Assembly (NCBI GenBank): GCA_947490265.1
Contig: CANLGQ010000011.1
Location: 1-32,324 of the forward strand
Length of the DNA: 32,324 bases
Reading direction: 5' to 3'
Source: Pseudomonadota bacterium
Lineage (GTDB): Bacteria; Myxococcota_A; UBA796; GCA-2862545
The position numbers and the translations under genes are program-made. The notes beneath the pieces are model-generated. The model saw only the letters and a program-made list of their open reading frames with translations. It ran no database searches and was not told the DNA's origin. Numbering within the stretch: position 1 is the first letter of the stretch; each line of letters opens with the position of its first letter. Of this stretch, positions 6,926 to 15,811 are shown one piece after another.

Positions 6926-7902
6926 TGACCTGGCGAGCGCTCCTTGCGGCGATGGGCTTGGTCTGTGCGGTGGTTACCGCCCGGGCGGGACTGGCGGCGC
7001 TGCCGGTCCGCGCGCTCGTGCCCTCAGCGCCGACCTTGCTCGACGACCGGGCGGAGGCCTTCCGCACCCGGACGATGAGCGTCCCGGCCGCTCCCTGGGT
7101 GCTCGTGATCGGCGGATCCGACGTGTTCAATGCGGTGGATCCCTCGATGCTCGGAGAGGGGCGGGTCCGCAAGAAGACCTATGTGCGCGGGCCGCCCACT
7201 GCGGTGGCGGCGGCCCTCGAGTGGGACCTGAGCCGCCTCGATCCGACTGATCTGCCGCGACTCGTCGTGTGGGGGGCCGCGTCCTGGTCGATGAGCGTGG
7301 AGCACGATCCCGTCGACTGCCTCGAGCCCACCTTCCTCGAGCGGGCGACCCCGGCGCTGCGGACCGCGCTCCACTGCGCGCCGCCGGTCTCGGTGTCGGC
7401 GCTCCATGCCGCCTGGATCGAGCGAGATCCCTGGTACGCCTCCCGAAACGTCACCCGCCTGATCGCGGCGGACTGGCTGCGCGGCCCGCCGGCTCCCCCC
7501 GCACCGGAGAGGGCCCTCGGCTCAGGGCAGAACGAGGCCGAGCGCGCGCTGCGCATTCGCCGGCTCGCCGAACTCGGCGCGTTCGATGCCGAAATGCGCG
7601 ACCTGAGCGAACGGGCCATCGGCTACGTCGAGCAGTTGTGCGTGAAGCTCGGGATCCCCCTCGTCTTCGTGCTGATGCCCGCCCACTCCGACGACCGCGG
7701 CCACTATTCGGCTGCGAATCACGCGCACTTCTCCGGCCGGCTCGCCGCACAGGCTCCGGTGATCGACCTGTGGACCTCGGTCGAGGACGCGGGCTTTCGC
7801 GACAACTCCCACACCAACGCGGTGGGTCGGGCGGCGTTCTCCGCGCGGCTCGCCCAGGAGATCCGCGCGTTCGAGGCCAGCGCGTTACCCGAACGGCCAT
7901 GA
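6925..7902 (+). CDS. DltD/AlgX-like SGNH-fold acyltransferase, membrane anchored
   Basis: A 325-residue protein with an N-terminal signal anchor (MTWRALLAAMGLVCAVVTARAG in part) followed by an extracytoplasmic SGNH domain. The nucleophile block is VLVIGGSDVF (Ser65), and the catalytic Asp-His pair is D293-x-x-H296 in FRDNSHTNAVG, near the C-terminus as in DltD. In known systems such proteins receive the acyl group from the MBOAT/microprotein pair and place it on a wall or exopolysaccharide. I chose ATG 6925, which follows the microprotein stop directly; an open extension to 6850 only re-reads the microprotein in another frame. The stop overlaps the methyltransferase start. Confidence 0.85.
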   Translation: MTWRALLAAMGLVCAVVTARAGLAALPVRALVPSAPTLLDDRAEAFRTRTMSVPAAPWVLVIGGSDVFNAVDPSMLGEGRVRKKTYVRGPPTAVAAALEWDLSRLDPTDLPRLVVWGAASWSMSVEHDPVDCLEPTFLERATPALRTALHCAPPVSVSALHAAWIERDPWYASRNVTRLIAADWLRGPPAPPAPERALGSGQNEAERALRIRRLAELGAFDAEMRDLSERAIGYVEQLCVKLGIPLVFVLMPAHSDDRGHYSAANHAHFSGRLAAQAPVIDLWTSVEDAGFRDNSHTNAVGRAAFSARLAQEIRAFEASALPERP

Positions 7903-8807
7903 ACACCGCAGGTCCTGATCATGCGGCCCTGGTCGGCGCGGTCGTCGCCGCCTGGCCCGAGCACGAAGCCGCCCTGGAACGGGCGATGCCCACCGAGGTT
8001 CGGGAGCGCCAAACCGTCGAGCAGGTGTCCGGGGCGGTGCGCCGCCTCACGGGCCGCGAACTCGACCGGTACGTCGAGGGATATCGCTGGATGTGCTCGA
8101 TGGTGCTCGAGGAGGAGCTCGAGTTCCGCCGGAACGGGCGCTATCGATACAGCACGTTCGCCGAGGTCGAGCACCGGGTTTACGCCGATCCGAGCGTGAT
8201 GTCCCGCTACATGGACGGGCTGCTGCTCTCGCAGGTCCTGTGGGCGAACCACATGGCGATCCTGGACTTTTACGTCAACGACTTCTGGGGGGCCGCGGCG
8301 GAAAGTCGGGCGCACCTCGAGGTCGGGCCCGGGCATGGCCTGCTGCTGTGGCTCGCATCGTCGCGGATGGCCGGAACGCTCGCCGGGTGGGACATCAGCG
8401 AGACCAGCCTCGGCCGCACCGCCCACGCGCTCGAAAAACTTGGTGCTCCCGATGGGATCACCCTCACGTCGCGCAACGTGTTCTCCGACGACACCCCCGA
8501 GCGATTCGACTCGGTCGTGCTCAGCGAGGTGCTCGAACACCTCGAGGAGCCCGGCCTCGCGCTGGAGCGTCTCCGCGACTGTATGCGTCCTGGCGGGAGG
8601 ATTTTCGTGAACGCGCCGATCAACAGCCCGGCGATCGATCACATCACCCTGTTTCGCACCCCCGAGGAGCTGGTCGACCTGGTGGCCAGCAAGGGCTTCG
8701 AGGTGGAAAAAACCAGATTCGCGGCTGCGACCGGTCACACCCTGGAGCGAGCGCGCAAGCGGGCGCTGTCGATCTCCTGCGCGATCGTCGCGCGGCGGGT
8801 CGGATGA
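7899..8807 (+). CDS. Class I SAM-dependent methyltransferase
   Basis: A 302-residue protein. An N-terminal helical region (about 1-130) precedes a Rossmann methyltransferase core with motif I HLEVGPGHG (139-147), an acidic motif II at GWDIS, and post-I/IV blocks FDSVVLSEVLEHLEEP and LRDCMRPGGRIFVNAP. The SEVLEH block is typical of small-molecule or sugar O/N/C-methyltransferases of the Methyltransf_11/23 group. It is the fourth gene of the acylation operon (ATGA overlaps on both sides), so it probably methylates the acyl group, its precursor or the polymer. The actual substrate is unknown. Confidence 0.85.
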   Translation: MNTAGPDHAALVGAVVAAWPEHEAALERAMPTEVRERQTVEQVSGAVRRLTGRELDRYVEGYRWMCSMVLEEELEFRRNGRYRYSTFAEVEHRVYADPSVMSRYMDGLLLSQVLWANHMAILDFYVNDFWGAAAESRAHLEVGPGHGLLLWLASSRMAGTLAGWDISETSLGRTAHALEKLGAPDGITLTSRNVFSDDTPERFDSVVLSEVLEHLEEPGLALERLRDCMRPGGRIFVNAPINSPAIDHITLFRTPEELVDLVASKGFEVEKTRFAAATGHTLERARKRALSISCAIVARRVG

Positions 8808-9214
8808 GCCCGCTCCGCTTCCACCACGTGGGGGTGGGTACCGCCCGGTTCGAGGAGGCGATTGCGGTCTACGAGCGGCTCGGCTACCGGCTCGCCCTTT
8901 CGATCGACGATCCCGGGCTCGACGTGCGGGTAGCGTTCCTGGAAGGGGGCGGGGGACCGTGGGTCGAGCTGCTCGGACCGCTGGGCCCCGAGGGCCCGCT
9001 GAAGTCCTACTTGTCCCGTCGGATCCTGCCCGCCCCCTACCACACCTGCTACGCGACGGCCGAACTCGAGGCCGCTGGGGAGGCCCTGCGAGAGGGCGGC
9101 TTCCTCCCGCTGGGCGCCGCCCGGCCCGCGCTCGCCTTCCGGGGCGCGCGGGTGGCGTTCCACTACCATCCGGCGATCGGGCTCGTGGAACTCGTCGAGA
9201 ACCCACCGTTCTAA
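8804..9214 (+). CDS. VOC-family (glyoxalase / methylmalonyl-CoA epimerase-like) protein
   Basis: A 136-residue vicinal-oxygen-chelate protein with two beta-alpha-beta-beta-beta modules. The four expected metal ligands are present: His8 (HHVGVG), Glu55 (WVELLGP), His80 (PYHTCYA) and Glu129 (GLVELVEN). The pattern is closest to methylmalonyl-CoA epimerase and related isomerases, suggesting action on an acyl-thioester or small acid. It ends the acylation operon and is translationally coupled to the methyltransferase, so I infer that it helps make or tailor the acyl donor. The enzyme reaction cannot be fixed from sequence. Confidence 0.8.
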   Translation: MSPLRFHHVGVGTARFEEAIAVYERLGYRLALSIDDPGLDVRVAFLEGGGGPWVELLGPLGPEGPLKSYLSRRILPAPYHTCYATAELEAAGEALREGGFLPLGAARPALAFRGARVAFHYHPAIGLVELVENPPF

Positions 9215-9317
9215 ATCAATCCACTTGGTTGGCACTACACGCCCGATTCACCCCTCGCGCGACTCCAACCCCGCAAAACCCCGCGCGCGAAAATCGACCC
9301 CGAGCGGTCTCCTCCCA

Positions 9318-9333
9318 GGGTCGCTTGCGACCC
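9318..9333. terminator. Short hairpin in convergent gap, possible terminator
   Basis: GGGTCGC-TT-GCGACCC forms a 7-bp perfect stem in the 132-bp gap between the convergent VOC and small secreted-protein genes. There is no run of T on either side, so intrinsic termination is uncertain; it could serve both strands. I see nothing else in this gap. Confidence 0.25.
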
Positions 9334-9346
9334 GGCGCCCGCGCCA

Positions 9347-9550
9347 TCATCCGCGGGGCGTACGGGCGCTCGCGACTCCCGCGGGAAGGAAGTCGCCGGC
9401 GGTCCCCACGCCGGTCGTCCCCTCGATGACTTTGGTGCACATCCACCCGTCCGGGATGTCCGACCCGTCGCTCGGGCCACCCGAGAGGCCGAAGCACCCG
9501 TCCGGAGTTGCGGCGCCCGCGCTCCATGCGAGGAGCAGCACGCCGCTCAT
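9347..9550 (-). CDS. Small secreted protein coupled to the FG-GAP gene
   Basis: A 67-residue ORF beginning MSGVLLLAWSAGAA, a short Sec signal peptide with likely cleavage after AGAA. The mature part is Gly/Asp-rich with two cysteines (GCFGLSGG and GWMCTKV). Its ATG overlaps the TGA of the upstream FG-GAP gene (ATGA, 9547-9550), which supports translation as the second gene of that unit. I do not recognise the family. The longer antisense-frame ORFs here have no protein-like character. Confidence 0.55.
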   Translation of the reverse strand: MSGVLLLAWSAGAATPDGCFGLSGGPSDGSDIPDGWMCTKVIEGTTGVGTAGDFLPAGVASARTPRG

Positions 9551-10896
9551 GGGCCAGCTGGCGGGAGGAAGTCGGCGGGCACGAAGACCTGGACCTCGGC
9601 GTCTCCCTCAACGGTCATGGCCGTGACCAGAAGCTCCTCGTGGCCGTCTCCGTCGAGGTCGCCGTGTCCGCTCCCCAGCCTCGGAAACGCCGCACGTTCC
9701 CCCACCGCAAAGTAGTGCGCGATTTGCCAGCCCACGGCCGCGGGGTCCACCTCACCGCTCGAGCCACCCGGAATCGCGTACAAGGTGTCCTCGGCGAGGT
9801 TCAGCGCCAGGAGTTCCTCATCCCCATCGCCGTCGAGGTCGCCGGCGTCGTCGAAGAAGGTAGTATTGACAAAGGAAAGTGCTACCGGCGTTGATGTAGT
9901 GATCTCCCCAACCACATCGGGCCCTGACAGCACACCGACGCTGGCCACGTCGGCCCGGCCGTCACCCGTAACGTCGCCGATGTGTGCCTCGGCGTGGGGC
10001 AAAGCCATGGCGAACCGCCCCTCGTAGAAGCGACCACTCGAGCCCCACGCGACCGCGTCCGCGTTCCCGAGGGTCCTCCCCCTCGCGCTCCCCGATGACC
10101 ACAGCCAGACCTGCGACCAGCCATCGCAGGCCGCGTTGAGATCGCCGCCGACGCGCACCTCCCCGTCGCCGTCGCCGTCCAGGTCGCCGAGCCATTCCGA
10201 GATCCGGCTCAGGGGTGCACACTCCGTGTCACGGTTCTCGAAAACCGTAGCGGTCCATGGGTCGAAGCCCGGATCCGCTGGACTCAAGCTCGGCCCGACG
10301 AAGGGTCCGTAGTAAAGGGTGCTACGCCAGCCCTCGTCATAGCCGAGCACGTCGGGGAAACCGTCGCCGTCGGCGTCGAAGCCGGCGGACCCCGGTGGGG
10401 TGGGTACCGTGGCGTAAGGGCTCGTGCCGCTCTGCACTGGGGCAAGCGGCCCCAGGAAGAGCCCGTTGCGCACCCACAGGTCGGCGTAGCCGTCGAGGTT
10501 CGTGTCACCAGCCGCGACCAGCTGCTGTAGTTCCGTGTCGTCGAACTCGATCACCGCGTCGGCGTCGGCCAGTGTGTAGATCTTGCGCTCCAGAGGGCCA
10601 TAGTACACGTAGGCGTCGTCGCCGGCGCTCACGCCGACGTCCACGCAGCCGTCGCCGTTCGTGTCTCCGATCACGGCGGGCGATGAGGCTCCCTCGCCGA
10701 AGATCGCGTAAGCACCTCCCAGGGCGACGCCGGTGCCCGATGTCGTCGGCGCCGCGGTCAGGGCGCAGCTCACCGGCGGTGAAATGGTCGGGGCAATGGC
10801 AGCGTTGCCACCGCCGCTCGGCGCTTCCTCCAGCCTGCACCCTACGCCGCACAGGGCCACCCACATCGCGGAACGCGTCGGGCACCTCGACCACAC
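9547..10896 (-). CDS. FG-GAP/VCBS-repeat surface protein, probable lipoprotein
   Basis: About 449 residues of integrin-like FG-GAP repeats, each with a calcium-loop DxDGDG element: GDTNGDGCVDVGV, GDTNLDGYADLWV, FDADGDGFPDVLG, GDLDGDGDGEVRVG, GDVTGDGRADVAS, GDLDGDGDEELLA and GDLDGDGHEELLV. Together they predict a seven-bladed propeller-like extracellular domain. The N-terminus is uncertain. A GTG at 10896 gives a 20-residue lipoprotein-type leader ending VALCGVGC, an ATG at 10866 gives only nine residues before that cysteine, and a longer in-frame extension to 11073 lacks coding character. Its stop overlaps the start of the small secreted protein. Adhesive or ligand-binding function is inferred from the fold only. 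Confidence 0.75.
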   Translation of the reverse strand: MWSRCPTRSAMWVALCGVGCRLEEAPSGGGNAAIAPTISPPVSCALTAAPTTSGTGVALGGAYAIFGEGASSPAVIGDTNGDGCVDVGVSAGDDAYVYYGPLERKIYTLADADAVIEFDDTELQQLVAAGDTNLDGYADLWVRNGLFLGPLAPVQSGTSPYATVPTPPGSAGFDADGDGFPDVLGYDEGWRSTLYYGPFVGPSLSPADPGFDPWTATVFENRDTECAPLSRISEWLGDLDGDGDGEVRVGGDLNAACDGWSQVWLWSSGSARGRTLGNADAVAWGSSGRFYEGRFAMALPHAEAHIGDVTGDGRADVASVGVLSGPDVVGEITTSTPVALSFVNTTFFDDAGDLDGDGDEELLALNLAEDTLYAIPGGSSGEVDPAAVGWQIAHYFAVGERAAFPRLGSGHGDLDGDGHEELLVTAMTVEGDAEVQVFVPADFLPPAGP

Positions 10897-11014
10897 CGGA
10901 GGATAGGCAGAGTTGGCCGGAGCCGCAAGGACGGGGCCGTTCCTCGCCGGGCGAAGCTGACCGCCATGTGGAGCAGAAGCCAGTCGGTACCGGCACTTCC
11001 GAGGGACGAACCCC

Positions 11015-11233
11015 ATGGCACGCGGCGCGACGGTTCGGGGCGGCATCCGGGTGGAGGTCGAGGAGAACGACACCGGCGCCGGTGTATCCAGCGCCCTGTC
11101 CCGCCTCGTCTCGGTCTTCGAGAAGTCGCTCGACTACATCAGCGGCACTACCGACGGGACTTCGGTGGACCGGGTCCACACGTTGTCCGCGAGGAGGTTC
11201 CGGACTTCGGTCGAGCGAAGGCCAGTTTCGTAG
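11015..11233 (+). pseudogene. Truncated 5' gene fragment fused to recombinase-derived antisense DNA
   Basis: An ATG with GAGGGA eight bases upstream opens a 72-residue frame. The first 42 residues (MARGATVRGGIRVEVEENDT onward to FEKSLDYI) have strong GC3 bias and alternating beta/helix character, then the frame enters sequence antisense to the recombinase fragment and loses coding quality. I infer a real gene whose 3' part was replaced at about 11140-11160. The opening is weakly reminiscent of phage Mu-type virion-morphogenesis proteins, too short to assert. Confidence 0.4.
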
Positions 11234-11625
11234 ATAGTCTGGAAGAGGGTCCGAAAGAACGGGTCGGCGGTGGCGGCGAAGATCCGCCCTACCTCCTCCA
11301 CCGTCGGCACGGTGGGCAACGCCGTGTGTCGCCGGTTCTTGCAGCGCGGAACGGTAGCCATCACGTCAGGTCGTGCCAGCGTGGTGGAGAACCAGAACGT
11401 CAACGCCGCATGATACGCATTGATCAGGGAGGACGACCGACCCCATTCGCGCAACCGCAACAGAAAGTCGCGCGCATGGTCGGACGTAGCGCCAGCGACG
11501 TCACCATCGACGAAGTGGAGGAATTGCTGCACAACACGTCGATAATGATCGGCCGTCGTCGGCTGCAGATCTCGCAGCACCAAGTCTCGTTCCACGGCTT
11601 CGAGCAACTCAGAGTACCGTCGCAT
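11134..11625 (-). pseudogene. Truncated tyrosine recombinase/integrase
   Basis: About 163 residues that carry the N-terminal SAM-like core-binding domain (YSELLEAVERDLVLRDLQPT, then a HYRRVVQQFLHFVDG helix) and the start of the catalytic domain, including the first catalytic arginine in ETGLRSTEV. The frame then ends after ADNVWTRSTEVPSVVPLM, so the Lys, His-x-x-Arg and nucleophilic Tyr are missing; complete enzymes are about 300 residues. ATG 11625 is preferred (GGAG six bases upstream). A repeated decamer GGACTTCGGT (11157-11166 and 11202-11211, 45 bp apart) repeats the RSTEV peptide at the broken end. Confidence 0.75.
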
Positions 11626-11704
11626 GGTCATCTCCGTACGGGGCGTGAGCTGCCCCCACGGACGATGGCTTTCGATCCGGCGATCCTGCTACTGCCGAGA
11701 AGCA

Positions 11705-11822
11705 CCGGGCGAAGCCCGGCGGGGTCCGGGGCCGCGGCCCCGGCGGGTCCGGGCAGCGCCCGGTGGGGTTCGGGGCGAAGCCCCCAGCGGGGCGTTCGGC
11801 GCCCTCACCGCCGCGAAGCGGC
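11705..11822. repeat. Cluster of GC-rich hairpins with GCGAAGC cores
   Basis: Five perfect inverted repeats sit within 118 bp: CCGGGC-GAA-GCCCGG (11705-11719), CCGGGGCCGCGGCCCCGG (11726-11743), CCGGGC-AGC-GCCCGG (11749-11763), GGGGC-GAA-GCCCC (11772-11784) and GCCGC-GAA-GCGGC (11810-11822). Three contain the heptamer GCGAAGC, known to form an exceptionally stable DNA mini-hairpin. The cluster starts 80 bp upstream of the recombinase fragment start and resembles extragenic palindromes or mobile-element ends. There are no T-tracts. Confidence 0.7.
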
Positions 11823-11974
11823 TTTGTTCAACCCGCCCGACGAGCCTCGTGCTTGGCGGTTCCGTGTCGTTGCGGCTTGCGGAAGCGATGCTGGGAAGGG
11901 CTCGGCGGGCTCTCCCTTGGCTCGGAACGGAGCGAGGCGGGGTGCAGGTCGACCGGGGCCGCAACGGGCTCTCC

Positions 11975-12515
11975 GTGCGGTAGTCAAACGAGAGCGGCCC
12001 GATATCCGCGCCGAACCCCCACTCGCGGTTGCCGTCGCTATCCTCGTCCGTGTTGTGCGCACGGGCCGCGAGGCTCGGCCCCGCTGACACCGCCAGGCTC
12101 CCGAGTTGATCACGACCGCGCCGCTTGTCGCCAGCGCGCGATCCAGGATGCCAACGCCGGCGAAGTCACCCTGCACGTTGCCGCTGCACGAGTTCCCGGC
12201 GAGCCCGGCGACCTCGTCAAGGAGGCCGCTAACGAGCGTAGCGTCCACGAACCGAAATTCGCCGTCTTCTTCGAGCAGCACTTCCCCCCGACCATCGCCG
12301 GACAGGTCCAGGCAGCCCTGGTTGGTCTGCGGCTCCACGACCGAGAGAAGGCTCACGGATCCGCAACGGCGAGCGCGGTTGCCCCCGCTCCGCTCGTGGC
12401 GAGTTCCGAGAAACGCAACAGGTTCGACCCGTCGGTCAGCTCGGGAAAGCCATCGCTGTCGATGTCGGCGACCGGGGTCAGTTCGGGAATACCGGTCGGC
12501 GGCAGCGGGGTACTT
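11975..12515 (-). pseudogene. Frameshifted FG-GAP/VCBS repeat protein remnant
   Basis: Minus-strand protein-like segments are spread over three frames: TPVADIDSDGFPELTDGSN ending at a stop at 12353; SVVEPQTNQGCLDLSGDGRG with GEVLLEEDGEF (about 12360-12105); and AHNTDEDSDGNREWGFGADI with GPLSFDY (about 12090-11980). All three have FG-GAP calcium-loop or GAxxGPLS motifs in the right order, so two frame changes (near 12355-12370 and 12090-12105) have broken one gene. No signal peptide is found upstream and the 3' end runs into non-coding sequence. Confidence 0.6.
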
Positions 12516-12597
12516 TGCCAGGAGGCGGTTGAATGCCGCCCAGGTCGCCGCGTGACGTGGGGCGATGACGCTAGGCGACACGCGCGACCGCGGATAG

Positions 12598-12795
12598 CCA
12601 CTCGCGGAACACCAGTGGGGCGGTGCGGAACTCTCGCTAAGCCACGTGCTCTATGACGCGAGGGGCGTGAAGGTGTGGGCTGGGAGCCACGAAGGGACGC
12701 CGGTTGCCTTGGCGGCCTCGGAAGAAGCGTTCGACCGGGCGACTGCCGGGTTCAGGGTCACGCGCAGCGTCCTGTGCGCCTCCATGGGGTACTGA
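12598..12795 (+). pseudogene. 3' fragment of an unrecognised gene
   Basis: A 65-codon open frame with good codon bias, beginning just after an in-frame TAG and with no ATG, ends at TGA 12793-12795. It reads HVLYDARGVKVWAGSHEG in the middle and FDRATAGFRVTRSV near the end. The ending is faintly like the C-terminus of SUMF1-type domains (GFRVxR), but that is not enough to name it. It looks like the C-terminal remnant of a gene whose 5' part was lost next to the FG-GAP pseudogene. Confidence 0.35.
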
Positions 12796-12846
12796 GGAGG
12801 GGTAGAGAGCCTTTCACCCCGGCAGCCCGAGAGGCGCGCCAGCCCG

Positions 12847-14292
<1,446 letters not shown>

Positions 14293-14324
14293 GGGAAACC
14301 CCCGGCGCGGAATAACACGCCCGC

Positions 14325-15800
14325 TCAGCGGTAGGCCGCCCAGTCGATGCCCAGCCGCCGCATTCGAGAGCGCAGGGTGTTCGCGTTGACGCGCAGGGCG
14401 GCTGCCGCGCCGAACGGCCCCTCGATCCGCCCGTGCGAACGGGTGAGCGCCCCGACGATCGCGTCGCGGTCCTCGGCGCCGATCGCGACCCCCGTCGGGG
14501 CAGCGGGGAGCACCCCCAGGGCCGCGGTGACGGCGAGCCCTCGACCGTCGCCGAGGATGGCCGCGCGCTCGATCACCGCCGCGAGTTCGCGGACGTTGCC
14601 GGGCCACGGATAGGCCTGGAGCGCCCGAACGTCGTCGTCGGTGGGGCGCAGGGGCAGGCCGAACAAACGCACCCCGGCGCGCTCGGCGAGGTGGGCCGCG
14701 AGGGCCGGAATGTCGTCGCCCCGCTCGCGCAGGCTGGGGAGCGAGATGGGGAACACGCTGACCCGGTACCACAGGTCTTGCCGGAAACGGCCGTCGCCGA
14801 CGTACGCGTGCATGTCGCGGTGGGTCGCCGCGATGATCCGAACATCCACGGTGAGGGTGACCTGACCGCCGACCCGCTGAAACGTCCCGTCCTGGAGCAC
14901 CCGCAGCAGCCGAACCTGGGCGGCCGGGGGAAGTTCGGCGAGCTCGTCGAGGAACAGCGTGCCGCCATCGGCGCGCTCGAACCAGCCCTTTCGCGCCGCA
15001 ACCGCCCCGGTGAAGGCGCCTTTTTCGTGCCCGAACAGCTCCGAGTCGACGAGCTCGGTTGGGATCGCGCCGCAATTCACGCGGAGGATCGGTCCTTCGG
15101 CCCGGCTCGACCGGGCGTGGATCGCGCGGGCGACCACCTCCTTCCCGGCCCCCGTCTCCCCGAGGATCAGCACCGGCGCATCGGTGCGGGCGACCTGCTC
15201 CACCCGGCGCATCACTTCGCGCAGGCCGGTGTCGCCTCCCACCACGGTGTCGCTGATGTCGTTGCGCTGCAGGCGGGCGAGGAGCGCGCTACGGTCGGCT
15301 TCCGCCGCCTCTTTGAGTCGCGCGAGCTCGTGCCCGTGCAGGTCGTTCGCCAGGGCGGTCGCCAGGGGTTCGAGGAGGTCGCTCAGGGCGCGTCGGTGGT
15401 CCTCGTCGGTGCCGGCGAACCCGACGACCCCCGCCAGCGTGCCTCCGCGGTAGAGCGGGCCGACCGCCGCCCATCCCGGCGCGGCCGCGGCCGGAAGCGC
15501 CGCTCCGCCCTCGTGCCCGGGGAGCGTGAGGGCGCGCCGCTCCGCCCAGGCGAGGAATCGGCGGAGCACGCCGTTGGCGAACGTTGTTCGGGTGCTCCCT
15601 TCCGTCGGGTCGTCGCCTGCCACTGCCACGGTGTCGAGCCGGGCCGACGCCGCATCCCACCGCCGGACCAGCATGGCCGTCACGGGCAACGCGCTCGCCA
15701 CGCGTTCGTACAGGGCGCGCACCGCGTCGCCGATCTCGAGGTGGCGGCTGACCTCGCGCCACACATCGCGCTGGATCTCGAGCGGTAGGCCTCTGTTCAT
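14325..15800 (-). CDS. Sigma-54-dependent activator: GAF, AAA+, Fis-type HTH
   Basis: 491 residues. The N-terminal GAF-like sensor (about 15-155) is followed by an AAA+ domain with Walker A GETGAGKE (214-221), the sigma-54 contact loop GAFTGA (261-266), Walker B TLFLDE (281-286) and the arginine-finger region FRQDLWYRVSVF (339-350). A WPGNVREL block lies near 404. The C-terminal Fis helix-turn-helix includes GAAAALRVNANTLRSRMRRL. The architecture is that of NorR/FhlA-type enhancer-binding proteins that sense a small ligand rather than a phosphoryl group. It starts 11 bp after the binding-protein stop, so it is co-transcribed with it. I infer that it controls this operon through the sigma-54 site at 16855-16870. 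Confidence 0.93.
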   Translation of the reverse strand: MNRGLPLEIQRDVWREVSRHLEIGDAVRALYERVASALPVTAMLVRRWDAASARLDTVAVAGDDPTEGSTRTTFANGVLRRFLAWAERRALTLPGHEGGAALPAAAAPGWAAVGPLYRGGTLAGVVGFAGTDEDHRRALSDLLEPLATALANDLHGHELARLKEAAEADRSALLARLQRNDISDTVVGGDTGLREVMRRVEQVARTDAPVLILGETGAGKEVVARAIHARSSRAEGPILRVNCGAIPTELVDSELFGHEKGAFTGAVAARKGWFERADGGTLFLDELAELPPAAQVRLLRVLQDGTFQRVGGQVTLTVDVRIIAATHRDMHAYVGDGRFRQDLWYRVSVFPISLPSLRERGDDIPALAAHLAERAGVRLFGLPLRPTDDDVRALQAYPWPGNVRELAAVIERAAILGDGRGLAVTAALGVLPAAPTGVAIGAEDRDAIVGALTRSHGRIEGPFGAAAALRVNANTLRSRMRRLGIDWAAYR

Positions 15801-15811
15801 CGGCAGCCAGT

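Noticed and set aside
10907-10927. Possible sigma-54 promoter (CGGCCCC-N4-TTGC, minus strand) before the FG-GAP gene
   Set aside because: Only 4 of 7 bases match in the -24 element and there is no ribosome site to fit; likely chance in GC-rich DNA.
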